A DNA stretch of 64,000 nt from Eunapius fragilis (lineage: Eukaryota > Porifera > Demospongiae > Spongillida > Spongillidae), in the NCBI GenBank assembly GCA_963681505.1, contig OY811984.1, positions 62,001-126,000 of the forward strand, given 5' to 3'. The notes beneath the pieces are model-generated. The model was given only the letters and a program-made list of their open reading frames with translations, made no database searches and was not told the DNA's origin. A program made the position numbers and the translations under genes. Of this stretch, positions 51,431 through 61,000 are shown piece after piece. Numbering within the stretch: position 1 is the first letter of the stretch; the number at the start of each line of letters is the position of its first letter.

Positions 51431-51996
51431 TCGCTAAGTTACGGTTATAACACAAATCTACACAAGAAAGAATGAGTTTCAAATCCCTACCTCTTCTATA
51501 GCCTCCTGAGAATTGCTGGAATTCAGCAAAACAAAACTTGTTTATCTGTACTTGGTTAAATTATTGTATTAAATAAGTCCATCGTGGCATCTTTACTATT
51601 AACTGGGATAGGTGCTTTCCCTTTCACTGCCAGCCATTTCTTCCACGCTTGGCCCCCAAGAAATAAGAGGTTTACTAACTACCTTTCGTACGTACGTGAA
51701 AACAAATTAACTACTTAGGGGTGTAGTTCGCTAAAGGGTATTATCAACTTTGGTTATAGGCTGCGGTTATTCTGACCCCCCCTGTTCCAATAAGGCCAAC
51801 CTGTTCCAATATGGCAGTTTATCTTACTGCAACCATATCCTTCTCCCATATAGCTACTTCTTATATGAACCCAAATTCATGCTCCAATAGAGTATAATGG
51901 TGGTCTTGAAAAAGCTATTCTTAGGGATAGTGAGCTTCCAAGTGAAGTAAATGATGCCTTTTGTAATTGCTAGCTCAAAAGGTTGTTACAAGATCT
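51431..51996. other. Unassigned intergenic sequence
   Basis: Apart from the 51810 fragment of the dispersed repeat, nothing recognisable. Confidence 0.4.
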
Positions 51997-52415
51997 GTCC
52001 CCCACCACCAGCAGCAACACTGCCCCCACCACTACCACCACTAGCTGCACTGCCCCCACCACCAGCAGCAACACTGCCCCCACCACTACCACCACTAGCT
52101 GCACTGCCCCCACCACCAGCAGAAGCAGCATCAGCACTGCTACCACCACTAAATGCACTGCCCTCACCGCTACCACCACTAAATGCACTGCCCTCACCGC
52201 TACCACCACTAGATGCACTGCCCCCCATACCCCACTACCAGCAGAAGCGCAGCAGCACTGCTCCAATCACTACCACCACCACTAGCTGCGCTTCCCCCAC
52301 CGCCAGCAGAAGCAGCAGTAGTACTGCCCCTGCCGCTACCACCACTAGCTGCGCCGCCAGCAGAAGCAGCAGCAGCACTGCCCCCGCCACCAGTAACAGC
52401 AGAAGTCTGCCCCTG
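51997..52415. repeat. CCA/GCA-type minisatellite, 54-bp core period
   Basis: Begins with two 54-bp units (51998 and 52052) built from CCCCCACCACCAGCAGCAAC and ACTGCCCCCACCACTACC, then 24- to 30-bp units such as ACTAAATGCACTGCCCTCACC. The period is a multiple of three, so all frames stay open over long stretches: proline/alanine or threonine/serine-rich on plus, glycine/serine-rich (GGSGGGSVAAGGGG) on minus. The open frames at 51951-52499 (plus) and 51986-52577 (minus) are explained by composition; a real low-complexity exon cannot be excluded. Confidence 0.85.
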
Positions 52416-52590
52416 CTGCCACCCTTTGCACGCCACATGGTCAGAACCAGGCAGGAGAGGAGGCTGGGGAGGAGGACGGAGCCGCCCTGGACAATTTGAT
52501 AAATAATTGTTACTACCATTATTGTTTTTTAAATTACATAAACTACACAAATGCAACAATAACCAAACACAAGTCACAAAACATACAAAC

Positions 52591-53361
52591 TCAAATGTAT
52601 TCCTGATGATGGCAGGAAAGTCTGCACAAAATAGCCCTCATATTTGCCCTAACTAAATGGAGATTGAGCCAACCATACAGTTCAGACAGAACAATAGATT
52701 TGGGCCTGGATGAAAACGTGGCTAGGCAAGAGGCCAACACGGAAAACGCCTCCAAAGCCTCCTTCCCCCATGCTCCGTATGATTCAACTACCAGAGGGAT
52801 ATAGACCCATCCAAGATCACTACATTTAGCATCATTAGCCTCGTGTTTTCGGAGCTCAATTGCATGTGCAGCTGCTCCAGCAGTTACTCCCGCTTCAGAA
52901 AGAATTTTGGAGTTTAGCGGTGATGTAACTGATAAGTCACAGGCTGCAGTTTTGCCCAGAACCCAGTTGGAGATGAGAAAATCCGCAGGACAAGAATGGC
53001 TGTGATCAGAAGTGAGGTTGCAACCAGCTTCCACTTGAACACTAAAATGGGCTCGCCTACATGTTTCAGCCAATATATCCCTCAACTTGTTGTGACGACA
53101 TACCACATCCCCACCATGCTTACATGTAGCGGCATGATGTCCAAAGGGATCCAACATCTTATCTGGGCAGAGGGCACAATGAGAACCCTCAGCTGTGTCA
53201 AGCCCCAGCCACCACTTCAATGCTATCTGGAATACTGGGGGGTCTAAGTGCAAACCTTGATGTTCAGATGGAATAACCGTCAACCACGAAGAAGCATGTG
53301 GGAAGGATGCTGATAAAAGACGAGCTCTGTCAGAGAACCCAAGAGAACATTGAATAAATGA
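52591..53361 (-). pseudogene. Retrotransposon-type C-terminal coding remnant (zinc-binding plus endonuclease-like region)
   Basis: A 256-codon open frame, bounded upstream by TAA (53362-53364), with no credible start codon. It begins ...RARLLSASFPHASSWLTVIP and continues with WWLGLDTAEGSHCALCPDKM, DPFGHHAATCKHGGDVVCRHN (a CxxC...HH...C arrangement), RDILAETCRRAHFSVQVEAG, then PADFLISNWVLGKTAACDLS and AYGAWGKEAL-like sequence (SYGAWGKEALEAFS). I recognise this order from the 3' part of reverse-transcriptase-bearing proteins abundant in sponges and cnidarians. The Cys/His cluster followed by P-D-like and D residues resembles the zinc and restriction-like endonuclease region of some non-LTR elements, but that assignment is inference. 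No reverse transcriptase domain is present, so this is a 5'-truncated copy. An ATT run abuts the truncated end. Confidence 0.75.
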
Positions 53362-53830
53362 TTATTATTATTTTTACTATACATGTATATTACACATGAA
53401 GATACGTATACATTCAAAAAGAAGCCGTCCTTCACCAGATGCCCTGACAATGTGTCAGGTCTAGTCCCGTCCGACGTCGGTGGTTTTTGACAAAAAATCC
53501 ACGTGGTCTTTAAAGACAGCCTTGGGTTACTGTTCCTCTTGCGTGGCCCTAATCTGCAGAGGGGATTCCTCTCTTTTCGTGGCCACTCCCAAGGTCAACT
53601 CCTCAGCCCTGTCACCCGATCGCAATGTACAGCCATCTGGATGACATCCTCCAATGAGAGCGCACCCCGCGTGTACATCGTGGCTTCAGTCAAAGAAGGC
53701 AAGTACTGTGAGGTGGCCAGCCTACACGTACCAATCATAGAAGTAATAACGTTGTCCAAGAGCGGTAGATGGAACTTGATGTGAGCCCTAGGCACGGGCC
53801 CTGCTGTCAATTATGATTATTATTATTTTT
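53362..53830. repeat. Transposon-like segment bounded by ATT repeats
   Basis: ATTATTATTATTTTTA occurs at both ends (53362-53377 and 53818-53832). Between them are overlapping open frames on opposite strands (plus 53503-53784, minus 53595-53810) with fairly high GC content compared with neighbours. Neither frame has a domain I can name. Most likely a fragment of a retroelement family; the ATT runs would fit element tails. Confidence 0.45.
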
Positions 53831-53955
53831 AAGGTAATAACATTAAAGTTTTAGTTTATTGCACTAGCTAAGAGATAAACTCGGGGATTGTACAAAAATT
53901 CTAGAGATTATCAACCTTTTCAAAGTTTGTTTATTCACTACGATACTGATGTGAC

Positions 53956-54730
53956 AGAAAAACATTCTCTAACGAGAGAGTTGTTGGTATATAGGATTGA
54001 CCAATGGTGGTGTAAAAAGCACGGAAACAAGAGTGACAGAAATATTTGACTGGAAAATTGAAATAGGTCTATATTTAGCATACTCATATTTAGCCTCATA
54101 CCGAGGCCGTCGATTAAAGTTTATGACTTGGTAGCCATTGCCACTATTGTAGTGCGCATGCGCTGGCCATTACCTGAAAAACACATAATTGTATACTTAG
54201 CTTGTAAACCTTTCCGTAAACCGTTCCGTGTGAAGGAAGTTTGTTGTTGCAAATGAACCTGGTCAAACCATCCTCAGAAGCCACTGGGACATCGGCAACC
54301 TTGCTGAGCCTGTTTGCAAGATATGATGCTGATCTGATCATGATCTTGAAAAATGTGTGACATAATGTGTACGAGACAAAACACTGTCACAAATCCTACA
54401 AGACTTTGACTATGACAAGACTTTGACATTGTATACGTAATACGCTACGCGTATACGTATACGATGTCAAAGGTTTACAAGCTACGTATACGATTACGTG
54501 TTTTTCAGGTAACATAGTGGCAATAGCTACCAGGCCATCTTTTTTATTGATGGCCTGGGGACGAGGCTAACTCACATTATAACAGTGCATGCCTGAGTAA
54601 TGGCTAAATATAGGCCTATTTCAATTTTCCAGTCAAATATTTCTGTCACTCTTGTTTCCGTGCTTTTTACACCACCATCAATTGGTCAATCCTATGTTCC
54701 AAAAACTCTCTCGTTAGAGAATGTTTTTAT
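53956..54730. mobile_element. Foldback element, AACATTCTCT family, interrupted
   Basis: The left arm, 53956-54090 (AAAAACATTCTCTAACGAGAG, TATAGGATTGACCAATGG, GGTGTAAAAAGCACGG, CAAGAGTGACAG, ATATTTAGCAT), is an almost perfect reverse complement of the right arm 54601-54729. The arms are about 130 bp. The loop is occupied by another foldback element (54091-54569). The right edge lies about 70 bp from the poly(A) signal of the neighbouring TOP3B gene. Confidence 0.88.
54091..54569. mobile_element. Foldback element nested in the 53956 element
   Basis: Its ends TAGCCTC and GAGGCTA begin long inverted arms: TTGGTAGCCATTGCCACTAT and TACCTGAAAAACAC with GTATACTTAGCTTGTAAACC on the left mirror GGTTTACAAGCTACGTATAC, GTGTTTTTCAGGTA and ATAGTGGCAATAGCTACCA on the right. 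The flanks ACTCATATT (left) and ACTCACATT (right) may be a target duplication with one mismatch. The centre (54424-54468) is a further imperfect palindrome rich in GTATAC. Confidence 0.8.
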
Positions 54731-54798
54731 TTACTTGTGTCTAATATTAATCATTTATACCATGATCAACTTCACAGAGTAGAGATTTATAGTAGAGA

Positions 54799-54804
54799 TT
54801 TATT
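54799..54804 (-). promoter_or_regulatory. Polyadenylation signal AATAAA for TOP3B
   Basis: AATAAA on the minus strand (TTTATT on plus) lies about 64 bases past the TGA at 54868-54870. The spacing suits the 3' end of the TOP3B transcript if translation reads through the GT after 54907. Confidence 0.5.
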
Positions 54805-54867
54805 TTTTACACTGGCATATGATGGTCAGTTTCGGATTGAATTGATTATAAGCACCTAAGCAATCCC

Positions 54868-55009
54868 TCAACAGACAATGATTGAAGCCTGGAAAATACA
54901 AGGTACCTTGCTTAAGTCCACAGCTAACAGGTTAGATCCACAAGGACATAATTTCTTGCTGCTGCGTACATCTGTGCTTCCTTCAAAACAATCTACAACT
55001 TCCTTGCAT
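54868..55009 (-). CDS. TOP3B: TOP3B last predicted exon
   Basis: After acceptor TTTTCAG the frame gives [10 protein letters not shown], then [17 protein letters not shown] weak GTACCT follows at 54906. If it is not used, the frame adds [12 protein letters not shown] and stops at TGA (54868-54870). If it is used, another exon would be needed further left, but I found none encoding the expected finger or RGG tail. The coding part up to 54907 is firm; the stop is tentative. Confidence 0.8.
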
Positions 55010-58000
55010 CTGAAAACCATGTGATAAATGTTATACACATGATTGCATATAACATGCATGTGGTACTCTCACTTTGTATTATTGCATGCAATCCTCCACT
55101 TAGGTGCAGGTCCACCAGTGTGGAAGTGGGGCTCCAATATTAGTACACCATATTCACATTCTGAACAAACTCCAACACAATTTTGGGGCATGGCGTAGGA
55201 ACAGGTTTGGTGGGGACAGAGGCTACACGACATCCCTTTCTTTACATCATGAAAAGGTGGCTCATTGTAACAATAAGGACACATCAGAAATGACTGAAAA
55301 ATAGAAACAACTTTATGACTGCATATTACTAGGAAACGACATCATTTATTTCAATCCAACACAGGCATACACCATACTTTTATTGTTATCAAGTATTAAT
55401 TTTGAATGTGTTACACATCACCCCAAAACTAATCTCTTGTATTCGTAGCCAGTAATGGTGTTGTATGTTGTGTTAAAAATAGGAACCCGATAGCGTTAAT
55501 ATTTCAGAAGATATATTGATTTGCTTTTTGTGCAATATATATAAATCCATTTCCCCATAGAACATGTAAGCAATTTTGTCATTGTAAAAGTGGCACTGTA
55601 GGCACATATTATTTTGATGCCTGTTGCATAGGCTCCATTGCACAATAACAGCCTTGAGTTTAGGTACGTTATAAAGGCACAGCTATAGAAGTGCAGCAGT
55701 CTTCACACGCAGTGTGGGTCAGACAATACAGTGGCACACACTAACCTCTTGATCTCAAACTGCTTGCGCATATATAACATACCTGCCCTTTGGGTCCTCC
55801 AGAATACAAAAGTAATTCAAACTCATCCAATGGGCACTTCAATTCCTAACCAAGTATTCAACATGAACACGGTATTTAAAAAGACTCTCTTTACCTTATA
55901 AAGCTTAACAGTGCCACCAGGAGGGAGGCTATATGTTTCATCACAGTGCATGCAGTACAGTCGATGAGGTTTGGCAGCAATGTATTTCATAAACCGATGA
56001 CACTTTCCACACCTAAGATACAATAAATGGACAGTAACATTCATGTGTACATACACTAAGGAGAATACCTGGAAATAGGCCTTCCACATTCAGCAACCGA
56101 AGAAAATGATGCTTCAAACAGCTCATCCATTCCAATTATATTTTCCCTGAAATATTCAAACTTCTTCTGAAATACCTCTAAAGTGTGTGCAAGTACCCTT
56201 TCAAAATCCACCTACAGAAAAAAAAAAAAGAAATCTGTACACTGTTTGCTTGTCTAATCATCTCACTTGACCCTTCGCTATGAGATTTAGCTGTTCTTCA
56301 ATTGCAGAGCGCATTGTTGGAAGTACCAATTCTGGATCAATCTAACAGGTGAACAATATGCTCATAACAATGTCACTACATTTGATTAAAGTGGCCCACT
56401 GCTTGTGGGAGTACTTCACAGTTTCACAATATTGGAATTATTGGGAAAATCAACACTTTTTAAAAAGTGTACAAATGTACCCTTCAGGCTCAGGGTAGTT
56501 AAGGCTGCCACCAAATAATTTTACAAAATGGCAGCTAGTACCAAAAAGTTATATTTCACGCAAGGACCATCCACTTGCCTAAAACTTGATATAGATATGT
56601 GTGTTAAATACTGCTACTTCGATTAGCTATGTTGTATGCTCTTTAACACACCTATCGTACGGAACTGTTTGGAAAACGGCTATGTAAACAAATACGGCTC
56701 TAGGCGGGGATATTACGATACAACTTTCAATAAGCTAATTGGCTACAAACTATCTCCTATGCTCTCACGCACTAAATCGACCGGTAGCTGGAAATTCTTT
56801 GCTTGGTGTCATCACAACAAAGGTTAACAAGGGTCAAAATTGCACGAAATACGATACATCTTCGATACCCTATGCAGTTATCGAAATATCCAGTCGCAGT
56901 GAATAACTAGCACCCTAGAGGAGCTTGTCTAGCTGAATAAATTTACCTGAGAGCTGCGTTTTCATCCCCGCAATTTGAATCTCCGATATTCCCATATAAA
57001 GTACAGTGGTTATTAAAATATAACCACCTGCCAAATTTGTATTGCTGGGCAGCTGCACACTCTTTTCGTTAGTCCATTGTGCGTTTGTTTCCATTTCATG
57101 TCCGTTTTGCTCTAGATCACTGTAACGTAGTAACATGTATGAATACGATACTGAAATAGTTTCCTTGCGCTAAATGAAGACCGAAACGTATTAAATCACG
57201 TAACGTGATAATGATGTAATTACAAACATGACTGTCGACAATATGTTAACATGATTTTTCTTGTGAGGCAGCCTTAACTACCCTGAGGGAGATGGAGTTA
57301 TGCATTTCTACCAATAGTTAACTCCGGCCATTAACGACATAGAAGGCAGGGACACGAGAGTTCTTGCTCTTATTAAAAGCAGTGCTCCCATTGCACAGAA
57401 GACTAAATTGTTTTATGTGGCGTGTCCTGAACTATCATCCAGGTGCAGAGTTACAAAACCTATTCGACTAAGAAAATCCTTTTAAATGCGTATACTCATT
57501 TTGCTCAGTGTAGTGGATAGCTCTGCTAGCCCACCTTTTTATAGATGCATCAAAAGGTTTTAAGAATTACTTTTTCAGCCCAACAGTACTTGTACTATTG
57601 TTAAGGTACTATAGACTTCTGAACAGCAAAAATGTTTTTCTGTACACATGGTGTACAATTGCACCCCCCAGGGTGACATTCAGGACAACAGACGTTGCGC
57701 TCTCATCACTCAATTACTAGGGCTGCTAGTTTTTTTGATATGTTTACTGAAATTACGTAGGTGAAAGGCCAAAATATTGGTATGAACCATGGAAAAAGAT
57801 CAAATGGTTATTCTCAAACATGCAAAATTGGTTTTCTGACTTACATTTCCAAATAGTTGACATACTGAATATGTTTCGATAGAAATTATGTATTTGTAGC
57901 TACTTTTCCTCTAGGGCCAGCAAGAGAAGAAGCTAATTAACACAATGATGTACCATTTTGACAGCTGTTCACAAGAAGAAAATCGACAGATAATGTCCAA

Positions 58001-61000
58001 GCCATCCTGTGATAAGCATAGAAAAAACCTCAGTGCAACGATAATCGTGCAATGATGATGAAATGTGACTTATAATTTCAGGGTTTCACCGATTTTATAA
58101 AGAGCCCCTATAATAAGGGCACAAGGAAGCTATTTTCTGAAAACAGCTCTAAGTCCTATATAGTAAATTTATATATGATTATCTGTTATTTGTCAAAACA
58201 GAATGCACAAGGTGGTGAATAATGTGAATGGTGCACTCACTCACCTGGTGAATGCAAGCATTTTTGTGCACACGAGTTAAAAATGCTTACCTTGTGGTAT
58301 CCATGCACAAGAACAATTCCAAGTTTTGTGGGTACAAGCCTTCTTCCTGAATCAACTCTTACATAGTTGCGACTGCAGATGTTTTCAATATGCACAGGAA
58401 TACTAGCATCCTGTAATCAGGTATTTGCAGCGGTGTCACCCAGAATCATCTGGAAGCTTACTGTTCCAATTCCATGCTTTTCCATTAAGCTGATGAGTTC
58501 ACTTTCTGTCAAATAACCCGGAGGGGAGGTTTCGTAATTATTTAACTGCACCTAAAAAAATATGAATATAGTTACGATACAGAAAGCTAAGTGCAGGTTT
58601 AGGATTTCAGGAAGGTCCAACAATTATACTCATGACCACTTCATTAATCATGTTATTATCAAATAACTTAACCATTAAATATTAAATAAGTAGTAATACT
58701 GACAGATGGTCTACATACCTCTGAAGTGTTTGTAGAACTATTTATAAAAGGACCTACGGTTATTCATAACAGGCCAGGGTAATTACACTTACATCAGTAA
58801 TGTCCAATAGCTGTCCCTTCACCCAGCTTATTTGGGTTTCTGTCCCGTGCACAGCTTGCCACCTATAGACTTCTGTGAAGCCAGGTGACACTGGTATCAC
58901 TCCAGACCACTGGAAACTTTCTCTGCCCAGAGACAATTGGACCTCCATAACTTTATACTTGCACTCAGGGTAAAGCTGCATGAAGGGGTGAGTGACTCTT
59001 TGGTATAGGTGATTCAAATAGACAGCAATGTCAATACAAGGACAACAATGAAACTTTTTGCTTTATGTTATACGTACCACTAAATAAACCATGTATAAAA
59101 ATACTTCAGTGTAGTGATTAGATCATCAAACAACGTGTGATGCTAGTTTTTTTCTCATCACAAATGGCCATAGACCAGATGAACACCTGAATGAAAAATC
59201 CTGCTGCAACTACATTGCTCCTATGTATGTCTCATGTTCATATGCAAAGAGTATTAGGTATTACAGAATGATTTGAAAAATATCAGTCATATTAAGTGTT
59301 GCTATTAAGACAAATACATTTTTAAGCAGCAGGAACCATGCCACTAAGAGTGTTGTTGGCCTATTCAAATCATCAGTTATAGAATACATGCAACCCAACT
59401 TTGCTTGATGACAGTGCTCTTGCATTCACTGAACGTTCAAGGATGTAATATCGAATCCCACTTTTGGCTAGATCATACCCATGCTTAATCATATCTTTTA
59501 CAGATCACCACCACACACCGTTATTCCAAAACGTTTCAAAGACTATAACCGCTTAGAGAGCTGCCATCCATCACACACTAACTGGTTTATAAAAAATTAA
59601 CTTTTACATGGTTTATAAAAATTTAACTTTTACACAATAACTGGTTTATCTTTTACATGGTTTATAAAAAATTAACTTTTACACACTAACTGGTTTATAA
59701 AAATTAACTTAACACACTAACTGGTTTATAAAAAATTAACTTCTACACACTAACTGGTTTATAAAAAATTACACACTAACTGGTTTATAAACGTTTAACT
59801 TTTACACACTAATTGGTTTATTAAAAAATTAATGTGCCCTTATACTATAATTTATACTTTTTAATTGTCGGTCACGGACATAAGGCTTTCGGAAATATCA
59901 TTGCAGTTAAATCCAACCCTATATGGCACACCACAGTGGAAGGAAACCTAAGCCTGTGCATGAGAGAGTGTGGGCAAAGCTCTTATCTGGACCATGTATC
60001 CATCATTAGGTGACTGTTTTCGTGAAGACAAGGGGCAAGTGATACTTCCATCTGATCTAGAACCCAGCTGGATACACTAAACCATGAGAGGACCCAGATG
60101 AGAGGTGAAGTTCAAGGTACAAGACAAAGGTTATTGGCAAGCCCATGCAACAGGGGTCTGTTAGGGCTTGCCTCACAGCTATATCACTATAACCAGTAAT
60201 CCCCACACTAGTAACTACCATCACATACTCCAACAACGTTGATGACATCAACACTATGCTGGGCTATAAAAGTAAGGCTCACCTACAAAGCCTCTGATAC
60301 TAGTACACGAATCAGTTACTTGTTGGTGCTTGTCGGCACTGAGAGGAAAAATATAATCTACTAAGACAAATCTGAGAGGGGGGGGGGGGGCAAAGAAATC
60401 TGTATGGACCCCATCGTCCAATACTGTAGAGCTTGAAGAGAGGATTACAAATCTGCTTTTAAAATAAAAATCTGACTTAAGAGAAAAAACATATGAGGGA
60501 TTTAAAAACGAGGGAGTAGGGGGTACCACCCTACGCCCCTTACATTTTTGTATCTTTTTTGTTTCGCTTCAGATTCACATGGGATTCACATCAATCGATT
60601 CACCGCAGTGAAAGCAGCTTGTTAGGACCGAAGTACAACGTGTAAACCCTCGCTAAAACCTTGAGCATGTTTTAACCCAGTAATTAAACCTACCACACGT
60701 ATCTCGGGAACAGCCGGGTTAAAATGTTAACTACATCGTTCTAGATTTTAGCGAGGGTCTACAAATTGTACTTGGGTGCTAATGAGTTACTTTCACTGCG
60801 AGGAATCGATCGGTGTGACTCCCACATGAATCTGAAGCGAAACAAACAAGATACGAAAATGCGATAAAATGTAGGGGGCGTAGGTGGTACCCCCTACTCC
60901 CTTGTTTTTAAATTCCTCACAAGTAAATAAAAACATTCTCTACGAGAAAGTTGATGGGATATAGGATTTGATTATGACATTGGTGGTGTAAAAAGCAAGG

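Noticed and set aside
51986-52577. Glycine-rich minus-strand frame as the missing RGG tail of TOP3B
   Set aside because: It is Gly/Ser/Ala-rich without RGG motifs, is explained by the minisatellite, and lies more than 2 kb beyond the predicted poly(A) signal with a retroelement in between.
52535-52577. Minus-strand C-M-F-C-D reading resembling the last TOP3B finger
   Set aside because: It runs within a few codons into hydrophobic residues and a stop, lacks the conserved sequence that follows in TOP3B, and abuts the retroelement's 3' end; treated as chance.
52996-53247. Plus-strand 83-codon frame opposite the retroelement remnant
   Set aside because: Antisense of the better-supported minus-strand coding remnant.
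60254-60529. Minus-strand frame of 91 codons at the left arm of the composite element
   Set aside because: Nearly the same sequence appears at 61622-61807 because of the inverted arms; no protein family is recognisable.
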